From Anaerolineales bacterium (GTDB taxonomy: Bacteria > Chloroflexota > Anaerolineae > Anaerolineales > Villigracilaceae), in the NCBI GenBank assembly GCA_030583885.1, contig CP129480.1, forward strand, positions 434,001-498,000: a DNA stretch of 64,000 nt, given 5' to 3'. Shown here in pieces: positions 17,256 to 25,524 of the stretch. How positions within the stretch are numbered: the stretch's first letter is position 1; each line of letters opens with the position of its first letter. Made by a program: the position numbers and the translations under genes. The notes below the pieces were generated by a model that ran no database searches, was not told the origin of the DNA, and was given only the letters and a program-made list of their open reading frames with translations.

Positions 17256-18130
17256 CAGATTTCACCATTCGTTTCATTGAAAGCCCCGAAGAGATGCGCC
17301 TTGTGGAGGAGCTTCAGCGCGATGTCTGGCCCGGCTCCGAAACGGATGTCGTTCCGCTGCATATGCTCATCACCGCCGTACACAACGGCGGCATTGTGCT
17401 GGGCGCCTTCAGCGGGGAAAAAATCGCCGGTTTTGTGTTTGGCTTTGCGGGACTGGAGGAAACGCCGGACGGTCCGCGCTTGAAACATTGCTCGCACATG
17501 ATGGGTATTCATCCCGATCACCGCAGCGGCGGCATCGGCTTCGCGCTCAAACGTGCGCAATGGCAGATGGTGCGGCATCAGGGACTCGATCACATCACAT
17601 GGACATACGATCCCCTGCTCAGCCGCAATGCCTATCTCAACATCGCCAAACTCGGCGCGGTCTGCACCACCTATCGCCGCTCGGAATACGGCGAAATGCG
17701 CGACGGCCTCAACGCCGGCCTGCCTTCCGACCGTTTTCAGGTGGATTGGTGGATCAACACACGCCGCGTCGAAAGCAGATTGGGCAAACGCCCGCGCCCC
17801 ACCCTCAAAATGACCCACATCGCCCGCAGCGGACTCCGTCCCTTTTACGCGCTTCACCATGCGGAGGATGGCCTGCCTCGGCCGCCCGAGCAAGTGCCGC
17901 CCTTCGAAGACCGCCTGCTCCTAGCCGAAATCCCCGGCGATTTCCTCGACTTGAAATCAAGGGACTTTTCGCTGGCGCGTGACTGGCGCTTCTTCACCCG
18001 CGAACTCTTTGAAACCGCCTTCAAGGCAGACTACATCGTCACCGATTTCATCCACGATCAGAACGACGGCAGTCCGCGCGGACTGTATGTATTGACCCAC
18101 GGCAAGAGCACGCTGGATGAATTTGAATAA
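17252..18130 (+). CDS. GNAT-family N-acetyltransferase (COG3375-like)
   Basis: A 292-aa protein. The N-terminal 150 residues are a GNAT domain: FIESPEEMRLVEELQRDVWP, GIVLGAFSGEKIAGFVFGF, and the acetyl-CoA loop MMGIHPDHRSGGIGFALKRA. The second half (ITWTYDPLLSRNAYLNIAKL, EIPGDFLDLKS) is typical of a group of large, poorly characterised acetyltransferases. The ATG at 17252 overlaps the previous stop (ATGA), so it is coupled to the SDR gene. The substrate is unknown. Confidence 0.8.
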   Translation: MTDFTIRFIESPEEMRLVEELQRDVWPGSETDVVPLHMLITAVHNGGIVLGAFSGEKIAGFVFGFAGLEETPDGPRLKHCSHMMGIHPDHRSGGIGFALKRAQWQMVRHQGLDHITWTYDPLLSRNAYLNIAKLGAVCTTYRRSEYGEMRDGLNAGLPSDRFQVDWWINTRRVESRLGKRPRPTLKMTHIARSGLRPFYALHHAEDGLPRPPEQVPPFEDRLLLAEIPGDFLDLKSRDFSLARDWRFFTRELFETAFKADYIVTDFIHDQNDGSPRGLYVLTHGKSTLDEFE

Positions 18131-18218
18131 TTAACGCATGAGACGCCCTTGCGGACGTCCCAGCGGTTCGCCCAGAGGGCGTGGAGGAGAGGAAACGAAA
18201 CCTTGTTCAGGACAAGGA

Positions 18219-18947
18219 CTACCTCCGCGTGGAAGGATTGTTTCGAGTACGGTTCATCGCGCTCATGCCGACGGGATGATAAGTTGGCTCGGGAATGTTC
18301 ACTCCATAGCTGGAAGCGGGAGCCGGCCGCGGCTTGGGCGCGGGACGGGGATAATTCGTGGAGGGCAGGTTCGAGGCGCGCGGTTGAGGCGCGGAATAGG
18401 CGGGTTCATTGCGGTACGCGGAGTATCGGACAGGCGCATCCGCGAGACTGAAGAGTCGTTCGCCAGCCAGTGAGATGGTACCGATGATCAGTACGCGGAT
18501 CAACCAGACCATCGTCGCCACAAAGATCGGCACGGCCTTTGTCATGGTCGCCTGACCCAGCAGGGCGCCGCCCTGGATGTTATGGTTATTAATGGCCACA
18601 GACACACCCCACCAGGTCAGGATGGCATTGAACCCAGCCGCAAGCAGCCACGCGCCAAAGAGATAGTACACTTCGACGGGTTCGTCGCGCCCCTGTTCAG
18701 GGGTGAAGATGCGGGCGATCCCGGCAAAGTCGATGCCGCAAAAGGCAAAGGCCAGGATGGATGCCCAGCGTATGCCCGCGAACTGCAGATCGCCGAGGAT
18801 ATCCCGCAGGGTGTACGAGGTTATGCCAAAATTGGACACCTCGAAGGCCAGCAGTGCGGCAACAAGAATAGTTCCAAAGATCGCGCCGCGCTTCAGGGAG
18901 ACGCCCCTGAGGAATGGGATCAATTGAAAATTAAGGGAACGGTTCAT
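18219..18947 (-). CDS. Four-helix membrane protein with proline-rich tail
   Basis: A 242-aa protein of unknown function. Four hydrophobic segments are visible at about residues 22-42, 57-75, 94-116 and 138-160. The C-terminal 75 residues are a cytoplasmic-looking Pro/Ala/Asn-rich tail (NYPRPAPKPRPAPASSYG). AAGGAGA precedes the ATG at 18947. It faces the squalene/phytoene synthase gene across a shared upstream region that carries the GAAC-N4-GTTC palindrome. Confidence 0.65.
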   Translation of the reverse strand: MNRSLNFQLIPFLRGVSLKRGAIFGTILVAALLAFEVSNFGITSYTLRDILGDLQFAGIRWASILAFAFCGIDFAGIARIFTPEQGRDEPVEVYYLFGAWLLAAGFNAILTWWGVSVAINNHNIQGGALLGQATMTKAVPIFVATMVWLIRVLIIGTISLAGERLFSLADAPVRYSAYRNEPAYSAPQPRASNLPSTNYPRPAPKPRPAPASSYGVNIPEPTYHPVGMSAMNRTRNNPSTRR

Positions 18948-18998
18948 GGGAATTCTCCTTTTGGAACCCTGGGTGGGAAAAGCCGTCTGCCCTTAATA

Positions 18999-19014
18999 TA
19001 GAACATATGTTCTA
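18999..19014. promoter_or_regulatory. LexA/DinR-like palindrome
   Basis: TAGAACATATGTTCTA is a perfect 16-bp palindrome with the GAAC-N4-GTTC core of Gram-positive-type SOS boxes. It lies between divergent genes, 52 bp from the membrane-protein start and 101 bp from the synthase start. No lexA is in the window, so the assignment rests on the motif alone. Confidence 0.4.
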
Positions 19015-19114
19015 ATTTGTCAAGGGGATCAGTCCCCTTTCCAACCCCCATCCCATCGGTACCATTTGGGTCAAAAATCGCCAAAGTGGGTTATAAATAA
19101 TTCAAGGAGAGACG

Positions 19115-20086
19115 ATGAACCTACGAGACCTGCTGAGGATCACCAGCCGAACGTTCGCGCTTGGCATCGAACGCCTGCCCCGTATTTTGTGTGACGCGAC
19201 CACCATCGCCTATCTGCTCCTGAGGGTGTCGGACTATCTTGAAGATAATGACGAGATGGAAGCCGAACAAAAAGTCAGACTGTTGAATTTATGGATCAAC
19301 ATCCTGCGTGAGCAGGAGGATGTCATCCGTCTCACCAGTCAACTAAAGGACTCTGCCACCGGCAATCCGGATGCGATCGTGGCGCAGCATTCAGGGGAGA
19401 TCCTGCTGCATCTGCTCTCCCTGCCGTATCAAGTCCAGGAGATCATCGTCCATCACGTCATCAACAGCACACAGGGCATGGCGCGCTGGACGCAAAAAGG
19501 CTCCACGGTGAACGACGAAAAAGACCTGGACGATTACATGTTCGAGGTGGCGGGCCGCGTTGGATATCTGGTGACGCAGTTGTTTGCCTGGTATTCCGTC
19601 ACCATCCGCCGCAGGGAAAAGGAGATCATGCCGCTCGCTCGCGAATTTGGGCTGGCCCTGCAGACCGTGAACGTCATCCGCGGCATGCGCGAGGATTACG
19701 ACCGCGGCTGGATCTACATCCCCAAAAAATTCCTCGCGGAAACCGGCATCTCCGCCGACCAGCTCTTCGACCCGGACTATCGCCAGCAGGCGCTTCAAGT
19801 CCTGGACCGAATGACGGAGAAGGCCGAACGTCATTTAAGACACGCGTTGACCTATGTAAAAGCCCTGCCCTGGTGGCAGCACGGCATCCGGCTGGGCTGC
19901 ATCTTTCCATTGATGTTCGCCATCCGCACACTGGCGGTCAGCCGCAATAATGCGGATGTGTTTGGCAATGAAACCAAGATCACGCGCGAAGAAGTAAAAA
20001 GAATCGTGCTGGATTCAACCCTGTGGGGATGGTCGAACCAGTGGCTGGATCGTTATTATCAAAAGTTGAACATGGCCAGGGATTGA
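19115..20086 (+). CDS. Squalene/phytoene synthase family protein
   Basis: Head-to-head prenyl transferase of the trans-isoprenyl diphosphate synthase fold, 323 aa. It has SRTFALGIERLP, the first Asp-rich motif in LLLRVSDYLEDN, and EVAGRVGYLVTQLF before the second motif. The second motif reads NVIRGMREDYDRGWIYIP, where the family has N.IRD..ED; the leading Asp is Gly here. It most resembles squalene synthase, so hopanoid or carotenoid precursors are plausible, but no other terpenoid gene is nearby. AAGGAGA precedes the ATG. Confidence 0.85.
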   Translation: MNLRDLLRITSRTFALGIERLPRILCDATTIAYLLLRVSDYLEDNDEMEAEQKVRLLNLWINILREQEDVIRLTSQLKDSATGNPDAIVAQHSGEILLHLLSLPYQVQEIIVHHVINSTQGMARWTQKGSTVNDEKDLDDYMFEVAGRVGYLVTQLFAWYSVTIRRREKEIMPLAREFGLALQTVNVIRGMREDYDRGWIYIPKKFLAETGISADQLFDPDYRQQALQVLDRMTEKAERHLRHALTYVKALPWWQHGIRLGCIFPLMFAIRTLAVSRNNADVFGNETKITREEVKRIVLDSTLWGWSNQWLDRYYQKLNMARD

Positions 20087-20094
20087 CCGTCCTG

Positions 20095-20877
20095 CTATGG
20101 GGTAACCACCGCAAGTTCTTCGATCGGCGCTGAGAGCTGTAATAGCCCGGCATATATCCAGGCGGTTTGTGCGGGCTGTTCCGGCATCTCCACCAGCAGC
20201 CATTGGTCATCCTGTGTTTTTCCAAGCGCAAGTACAGAGCCCTGCACTGCAAGGACGCCCACTTGAGGCGCATTAAAATCCGGCGCGCTGCGCAGGTTCA
20301 CCACATTGGGGCCTGGATTTATCACGGTGTGTACGGGAGGGCCTGCCGGCATTTCCGGAGGAAGATTGGATCCCGGTGTTGGCGGGGCAGATGTGGGCGC
20401 TGGAGGAACCGTCAATGTCACCCCGAGCAAACGTGCGAGCTCAACGTCATACTGTAAATGCAGGTCACGGGCCTGCGAAATGCCGGCATTGATCAGGTTC
20501 ACATCCGAACTGCCCATAAACGCGATCAGAGTCTGGACAACCACTGTCATGTGCGAGATCTGTAATTTTTTTAGCCCATCCAGACAGAGCGGCACGGACT
20601 GGTCCTGCGCCTCGCGCAGGACACGCTGTAATTCGGGGATGACCGTGACGAGTTGAGCCTGCGGCGTATTGGATGCCAGTGTGGAATAGTCGTCAAATTC
20701 ACGCATCAATTTATTGACCTTTGCCGCTTCCGCCGGCAAATTTTCATCCGAACACAGGTCTGGCGTGGGGGTGAAGACCGGTGGTTGCGGAGTGACGGCA
20801 GCTGTTGATTTTCCACTGCAGGCCGCAAGCAGGACCGGCAAACATAAAAGGATGAAAAAGGGAGTGCGTAGTTTCAT
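20095..20877 (-). CDS. SH3b-domain lipoprotein
   Basis: A 260-aa exported lipoprotein. The signal sequence ends in a lipobox, VLLAACSGKS, followed by a Thr/Pro-rich linker. The middle is helical (AAKVNKLMREFDDYST to ARDLHLQYDVELARLL). The C-terminus is a bacterial SH3 domain (NVVNLRSAPDFNAPQVGVL...WLLVEM), which often binds cell-wall peptides. I used the ATG at 20877; the longer frame upstream crosses the Rrf2 promoter. It is convergent with the synthase gene, 8 bp apart. Confidence 0.8.
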   Translation of the reverse strand: MKLRTPFFILLCLPVLLAACSGKSTAAVTPQPPVFTPTPDLCSDENLPAEAAKVNKLMREFDDYSTLASNTPQAQLVTVIPELQRVLREAQDQSVPLCLDGLKKLQISHMTVVVQTLIAFMGSSDVNLINAGISQARDLHLQYDVELARLLGVTLTVPPAPTSAPPTPGSNLPPEMPAGPPVHTVINPGPNVVNLRSAPDFNAPQVGVLAVQGSVLALGKTQDDQWLLVEMPEQPAQTAWIYAGLLQLSAPIEELAVVTP

Positions 20878-20958
20878 ATATTGTCCATGGATCGCAGGGA
20901 TAAGGTACATCGGCAACATTGTAACAAAATAACAGGCTGGTTTCCAAACAAAATGCCC

Positions 20959-21010
20959 TTGACATAATTCAGCCTCTGAATTATGATTGCGTCCAATAAA
21001 GTCTATTGGA
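20959..21010 (+). promoter_or_regulatory. Rrf2 gene promoter with embedded palindromic operator
   Basis: TTGACA (20959-20964), a 17-nt spacer and TATGAT (20982-20987) form a near-consensus promoter. CATAATTCAG at 20963-20972 is complemented exactly at 20976-20985, with CCT between, covering the spacer. A second inverted repeat, TCCAATA/TATTGGA, occupies 20992-21010. This is a layout for autorepression by the Rrf2 protein encoded next. Confidence 0.75.
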
Positions 21011-21031
21011 TTACTAGGAGTTAGATCGGGA

Positions 21032-21487
21032 ATGAGACTTTCCAAACGCGGCGAGTACGGCCTGCGGGCAATGATCGCGCTGGCGGAGCCCGCTGAAAAA
21101 AGCAGCGCCCCACAGATGCTGCAGATCAAGGAGATCGCGCTTCGCGAGCAGATCTCCCCCAAGTTCCTTGAGCAGATATTGCTGGCGCTCAAGAACGCGG
21201 GTCTGCTTCACAGCAAGATGGGCGTTGGCGGCGGATACTACCTGGCCAGGTCTGCCAAAGAGATCACGCTCGGGCAAGTTTTTCGCGTGCTGGATGGTCC
21301 TGTGGCCCCGATCAAGTGTGTCAGCCAGATGTCGTATGAACATTGCGGCTGCCCCGATGAAGCGACCTGCGGCCTGCGGCTGGTGATGGGTGATGTGCGC
21401 AATGCCATTGTCGATATTCTCGATCACACCTCATTGGCGGATGTAACGAAAAGACAGAGCGCAGTCCGGAAAAAGCTGGGGTTATAG
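21032..21487 (+). CDS. Rrf2-family transcriptional regulator
   Basis: A 151-aa winged-helix protein starting MRLSKRGEYGLRAMIALAEP, the family hallmark, followed by QISPKFLEQILLALKNAGLL and the wing MGVGGGYYLARS. Three or four Cys lie in the segment CVSQMSYEHCGCPDEATC, where IscR/NsrR bind an Fe-S cluster, so redox or sulfur sensing is plausible. The ATG at 21032 is chosen because the longer frame starts inside the operator. A palindromic operator overlaps its own promoter, and a related palindrome precedes the TauE/SafE gene downstream. Confidence 0.9.
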   Translation: MRLSKRGEYGLRAMIALAEPAEKSSAPQMLQIKEIALREQISPKFLEQILLALKNAGLLHSKMGVGGGYYLARSAKEITLGQVFRVLDGPVAPIKCVSQMSYEHCGCPDEATCGLRLVMGDVRNAIVDILDHTSLADVTKRQSAVRKKLGL

Positions 21488-21495
21488 TAGGCGCA

Positions 21496-21516
21496 CGCAT
21501 GCCATGCGCTTTTTTT
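21496..21516 (+). terminator. Short terminator after the Rrf2 gene
   Basis: A CGCAT/ATGCG stem with a 3-nt loop followed by a run of seven T. The stem is short, so some read-through into the exporter gene is likely. Confidence 0.55.
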
Positions 21517-21535
21517 GAATCCATAAAGACTACTA

Positions 21536-21547
21536 ATTCTATAGAAT
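21536..21547 (+). promoter_or_regulatory. Palindrome upstream of the TauE/SafE gene
   Basis: ATTCTATAGAAT is a perfect 12-bp palindrome set in TAATTCTATAGAATATAT. It shares the TAATTC word with the operator at 20963-20985, so the Rrf2 protein may bind both. It is 50 bp before the start codon. Confidence 0.4.
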
Positions 21548-21597
21548 ATATTTCACTTTGACAATCCAGAGTAAGAAACTACAAAAAGGAGAACTTC

Positions 21598-22353
21598 ATG
21601 GAACTTTCCATCCTTCTGTATGTGCTGGTGGGGTTCATCGCACAACTCATCGACGGCGCCCTGGGCATGGCGTACGGCGTCAGTTCAAACACCTTTCTGC
21701 TAAGTCTGGGCATCCCCCCTGCGGCGGCTTCCGCCAGCGTACACATGTCGGAGGTGGTGACCACAGGCGTTTCCGGCCTGGCGCATCGGAAATTGGGCAA
21801 TGTGGATTGGAAACTTGTAAAACGGCTGTTGATTCCCGGTGTGATCGGCGGTGTGGCGGGCGCATATGTGCTCACGTCCATCGATGGGGATGTCATCAAG
21901 CCCTATATCTCAGCATACCTGCTGATCATGGGCGGCGTGATCGTCTACAAAGCCTTCACCATCGTTCCGCGCCACAAACCGGACGGGTATCATGGTCCGC
22001 GCATCAGCCTGCTCGGTCTCTTTGGCGGATTCTGTGACGCCATCGGCGGCGGTGGTTGGGGACCGGTGGTTACATCCACGCTGGTGGCACGCGGCAAGAA
22101 TCCGCGCATGACCATCGGCTCGGTCAATTTTTCGGAATTTTTTGTCACCCTGGGACAATCCATCTTGTTCGTACTTACGCTGAGTCTCGGGCAATACTGG
22201 CAGATCATTGTTGGCTTGCTCATTGGAGGAGCGGTTGCCGCGCCGATTGCGGCAAAACTGACGCAGAAATTGCCCTTGAAGGTATTGATGATCTTTGTCG
22301 GCGTTTTGATCATTGGGTTAAGCATCCGCACGCTGGTGCTTGCGTTGAGATAA
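21598..22353 (+). CDS. TauE/SafE-family sulfite/anion exporter
   Basis: A 251-aa integral membrane protein with about eight helices in two halves, starting MELSILLYVLVGFIAQLIDG. The paired family motifs GALGMAYGVSSNTFLLSLGI and FGGFCDAIGGGGWGPVVTST are present, one per half. Family members export sulfite, sulfonates or organosulfur anions. Its position after an Rrf2 regulator with a related upstream palindrome supports a sulfur role, but the substrate is not shown by sequence. AAAGGAGAA precedes the ATG. Confidence 0.88.
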   Translation: MELSILLYVLVGFIAQLIDGALGMAYGVSSNTFLLSLGIPPAAASASVHMSEVVTTGVSGLAHRKLGNVDWKLVKRLLIPGVIGGVAGAYVLTSIDGDVIKPYISAYLLIMGGVIVYKAFTIVPRHKPDGYHGPRISLLGLFGGFCDAIGGGGWGPVVTSTLVARGKNPRMTIGSVNFSEFFVTLGQSILFVLTLSLGQYWQIIVGLLIGGAVAAPIAAKLTQKLPLKVLMIFVGVLIIGLSIRTLVLALR

Positions 22354-22361
22354 AAAAGAAT

Positions 22362-22383
22362 GGGGCGGCCACATGGCCGCCCC
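22362..22383. terminator. GGGGCGGCC palindrome between convergent genes
   Basis: A 9-bp perfect stem with a 4-nt loop just after the TauE/SafE stop and before the ICMT-like gene's stop. It belongs to the GGGGCG/CGCCCC palindrome set. Confidence 0.6.
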
Positions 22384-22393
22384 TGCGGGAGTT

Positions 22394-23092
22394 TCACCAA
22401 ATTCCCGGGATTAACCGATACCGCGTTTTCTGCGCGAATTCCTTGTAGCCGGGCAGTTCGGCTTGCAGGGTTCTATCCTCCAACGCGGTGCGGACGATCA
22501 TGACCGTCATCAACAGGATGGTGGGAATCCACGCCCAGAGCGAATCCAACAACAAGGGAATGCATATATAGCCAAGCAGGCCGCCGGCGTAGCCGGGATG
22601 GCGGAGGATGCGGTACGGTCCCGTGGAGATGACGTGATGTCCGCGCTCGGTTTGGATGCGGACGGTGCCGGAGAAGAAGCGGTTCTCGATCAGCGCCCAG
22701 GAGGAAAAACCATAGCCAAGGAGAATGCCGGTCAGCGCAAGCAGGTGTAGGGTCGGGTGAGAAACGGGCGAGAGGGCGTAATATTTATCCACCCCCGCAA
22801 CGACTGGAATCAAGATCGAGCCAATCCCAAGCAATGGGGCGAGGACTTTGTCCCATGGTTTCGTGTCCTTTGCCTGCATGAAACGGGCGCGTTCCTTTAA
22901 TAGATCCGGGTGGCGGCGGCCGGCAAGGGCGCGGCTGACCACGAAGGACAGAATGCTCACAAGGGCATATGCCCACGCCTGCCACCAATTCCACACGCCG
23001 GAGACGATCATCGGGAGCAAGGGCGCAATGACCACAACCAGCAACAACTGGAAAATGACGCGAAACGCAATAGTTTTCTTAGCATCGGACAT
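22394..23092 (-). CDS. Isoprenylcysteine carboxyl methyltransferase-like membrane protein
   Basis: A 232-aa protein with about six membrane segments. The C-terminal block (HHVISTGPYRILRHPGYAG, ALEDRTLQAELPGYKEFAQK, TRYRLIPGIW) is the SAM-binding and catalytic region of the ICMT/NnrU-like methyltransferases. Bacterial members have mostly unknown lipophilic substrates. GGAGG precedes the ATG. It is divergent from nfeD, and TATAAT-like sequences lie in the 48-bp gap. Confidence 0.82.
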   Translation of the reverse strand: MSDAKKTIAFRVIFQLLLVVVIAPLLPMIVSGVWNWWQAWAYALVSILSFVVSRALAGRRHPDLLKERARFMQAKDTKPWDKVLAPLLGIGSILIPVVAGVDKYYALSPVSHPTLHLLALTGILLGYGFSSWALIENRFFSGTVRIQTERGHHVISTGPYRILRHPGYAGGLLGYICIPLLLDSLWAWIPTILLMTVMIVRTALEDRTLQAELPGYKEFAQKTRYRLIPGIW

Positions 23093-23140
23093 GATTCGCC
23101 TCCACTGCCATTATAATAATCTCATGACGGAGAACAAGTG

Positions 23141-24460
23141 ATGAAACACATCCGCCGGACATTCGGCTTGTTACTGATAATTTTTGCCTCGTTCGTGCTG
23201 GTCTTCCAGCCTGCCGCGGCGCAAAACGAAGACCCGCTCGCCATCGTGCTGACTGCCGAGGGACCGATCATGCCGCCCATGCGGGAATACATCCAACGCG
23301 GCATCCAAACCGCGGAACGCGATAATGCGGAACTGCTCATCATCGAATTGAACACGCCCGGCGGCAGTGTCGCCACCATGCTGGAGATCATCGAAGCGAT
23401 GGGCAACAGCCGGGTGCCGGTCGTGGTGTACGTCTCACCGCGCGACGCGCAGGCGGCAAGCGCCGGTGCGTTGATCACGATGGCGGGAGACGCCTCCGCG
23501 ATGGCTCCGCGCACGGTGATCGGCGCGGCAAGCCCCATCGGCGGTTCGGGCGAGGACCTGGGGTCGGATGCAAGGGCAAAAGCCGTGAACGACCTGAAAG
23601 CCGTTGCGCGCGGACTGGTGGAACGTCGCGGTGCCGACGTGGTTGCGCTTGCCGAAGCGATGATCGAGGAGGCGGTGGCGGTCACTGCAACCGAAGCGCT
23701 GGAGATCGGTTTGATCGACTTCATCGCGGACGATACCGAAGGCCTGCTGCAATTATTGGATGGCATGCAGGTGGACGTGCGCGGCGAGACGCGCACCCTG
23801 AACACGGAGAACATCCGCGTCCGCCCGCTGGAAATGAGCTTCATCGAGGGGATCCTGCTCCTGCTCACCAACCCGAACATCGCCTTCCTTCTGCTTGCGA
23901 TCGGCGTTCAGGCGATACTGATCGAACTCTCCAGCCCCGGCGGATGGTTCGCAGGCTTCCTCGGCGCGGTATTGCTCACGCTCGCGATCTACGGTCTGGG
24001 CGTGCTGCCGATCAACTGGTTCGGTCTTATCTTCATGGCAATTGCCTTCGTCCTATTCGTTCTCGAATTCAATACGCCAACGTATGGCGCGCTCACGGCG
24101 GCTGGCGCGGCGTCCTTCATCGTCGGCGCGCTGGTCTTGTTCAACTCGCCCGGCACGCCGGAGTTCCAGCGTGTGTCCGTTCCACTTGTGGTTGGCGTGG
24201 GCGTTTTCTTCGGCTTGATCTCCTTCGCCGTCATCATGTTCGCCGTGCGCGCATTTCGTTCGCCGGTCCGCATCGGGCAGGAGTCCATGCTTGGGCAGAC
24301 GGGAACAGCCGTCCTGTTCAAGCGAGGCGCGGGACAGGTGCAGGTGGGGAGTGAATTGTGGAGCGCGGAAAAAGCCGCAGACTCGGAAAATATCCGCAAG
24401 GGCGATTCCGTCGAGGTTGTCGAAGTTCGAGGATTGAGATTGGTTGTGAGGAAGAAATAA
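23141..24460 (+). CDS. NfeD-family membrane-bound serine protease
   Basis: A 439-aa protein with a signal sequence, an N-terminal ClpP-like protease domain and a C-terminal multi-helix plus OB-fold NfeD domain. The Ser-Lys dyad is likely S107 in AQAASAGALITMAG and K147 in DARAKAVNDLK, matching the layout of archaeal PH1510. The oxyanion loop NTPGGSVATM is intact. Four hydrophobic helices span about 245-375, and the end (AGQVQVGSELWSA...VEVVEVRGLRLVV) is the OB fold. Long NfeD proteins usually work with an SPFH (stomatin) partner; one is at 40632-41567, unlinked. GGAGA precedes the ATG. Confidence 0.9.
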   Translation: MKHIRRTFGLLLIIFASFVLVFQPAAAQNEDPLAIVLTAEGPIMPPMREYIQRGIQTAERDNAELLIIELNTPGGSVATMLEIIEAMGNSRVPVVVYVSPRDAQAASAGALITMAGDASAMAPRTVIGAASPIGGSGEDLGSDARAKAVNDLKAVARGLVERRGADVVALAEAMIEEAVAVTATEALEIGLIDFIADDTEGLLQLLDGMQVDVRGETRTLNTENIRVRPLEMSFIEGILLLLTNPNIAFLLLAIGVQAILIELSSPGGWFAGFLGAVLLTLAIYGLGVLPINWFGLIFMAIAFVLFVLEFNTPTYGALTAAGAASFIVGALVLFNSPGTPEFQRVSVPLVVGVGVFFGLISFAVIMFAVRAFRSPVRIGQESMLGQTGTAVLFKRGAGQVQVGSELWSAEKAADSENIRKGDSVEVVEVRGLRLVVRKK

Positions 24461-24466
24461 TTACAT

Positions 24467-24540
24467 GTCGTTGCGAGGGCGACAGCCCGAAGCAACCTCC
24501 CGTTGAGTCGGAGATTGCTTTGCTGCGCGCGCAATGACAT
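24467..24540. repeat. Dispersed repeat (GCGAGG...GAAGCAA...GCAATGACAT)
   Basis: A partly self-complementary element between nfeD and lipA, related to those at 15480-15641, 38403-38492 and 49718-49827. Confidence 0.65.
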
Positions 24541-24560
24541 AAACGCTTCAAGAGGAGCCC

Positions 24561-25499
24561 ATGCCTGTTACCCCGACGAGAGACAGAGTCAACCCCCAAA
24601 CAGATTCGCGTCCGCTGCGCCGCCCGGATTGGATCAAAGTCCGCGCGCCTTCGGGCGAGACCTACGAATGGCTGCACGGACTCATGCGCAAGAAGGAACT
24701 GCACACCGTGTGCGAGGAAGCCATGTGCCCGAACCTCGGCGAATGCTGGGGCAGCGGCACCGCGACGTTTTTGATGCTCGGCGACGTTTGCACGCGCACC
24801 TGCGCCTTCTGCGACATCAAACACGGCAAGCCCGCTTTGCTGGACTGGAACGAAGCCGAGCGCGTGGCACAGGCCGTGAAAGCCATGGAATTGAAGCACG
24901 CCGTCATCACGTCCGTGAACCGCGATGAACGCCGCGACGGCGGCGCGCCCATCTTCGCGATGGTCATCCGCCGCATCCGCGAGCTGCTGCCCGGCTGCTC
25001 CATCGAAGTGTTGATCCCCGATTTCAAGGGCAGCATCGAAGCCTTGAAGATCGTCATGGACGCCCGCCCCGAAATCCTGAATCACAACGTGGAAACCGTG
25101 CCGCGTTTGTTCAAAGCCGTCCAGCCGCAGGATAACTACGAATGGGCGGCGGCGACCCTGTCCAATGCAAAGAAACTCGACCCCGAGGTGTTAACCAAGT
25201 CCGGCATCATGCTCGGCTTGGGCGAAACCATGGACGAGGTTAAAGCCGTGATGCGCGACCAGCGCAGTTGGGGCGTGGACATTTTGACCATCGGTCAATA
25301 CCTACAGCCGAGCAAGAAACACCTTGCCATGCAGCGTTATTACACCATGGAGGAATTCGCCGAATTGCGCGAGTATGGCAAAGAGATCGGCTTCAAGTGG
25401 GTGGAGTCGAATCCGCTGGTGCGGTCTTCGTATCATGCGGCGGAGCAGGTCCGCGCATTGAGCGTGGTGCATCGCAAGTTGTATGGGGAAACCCAGTGA
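24561..25499 (+). CDS. lipA: Lipoyl synthase
   Basis: Radical SAM enzyme that inserts two sulfurs into octanoyl groups on lipoyl domains. It has both clusters: the auxiliary C51-x4-C56-x5-C62 ([12 protein letters not shown]) and the radical SAM C77-x3-C81-x2-C84 (CTRTCAFC). The C-terminal Ser ligand motif [10 protein letters not shown] is present. Length 312 aa is normal. AGAGGAG precedes the ATG. The last residues ([16 protein letters not shown]) recur in variant form at 27323-27390 beyond the next three genes, so the gene end appears to have been exchanged. No lipB or lipoyl-dependent enzyme is adjacent. Confidence 0.95.
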   Translation: MPVTPTRDRVNPQTDSRPLRRPDWIKVRAPSGETYEWLHGLMRKKELHTVCEEAMCPNLGECWGSGTATFLMLGDVCTRTCAFCDIKHGKPALLDWNEAERVAQAVKAMELKHAVITSVNRDERRDGGAPIFAMVIRRIRELLPGCSIEVLIPDFKGSIEALKIVMDARPEILNHNVETVPRLFKAVQPQDNYEWAAATLSNAKKLDPEVLTKSGIMLGLGETMDEVKAVMRDQRSWGVDILTIGQYLQPSKKHLAMQRYYTMEEFAELREYGKEIGFKWVESNPLVRSSYHAAEQVRALSVVHRKLYGETQ

Positions 25500-25524
25500 G
25501 TAGTGGACGGTAATCAGGTAATCC

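Noticed and set aside
18131-18218. Small ORF between the GNAT and four-helix genes
   Set aside because: Low-complexity frame without a ribosome site; short hairpin words only.
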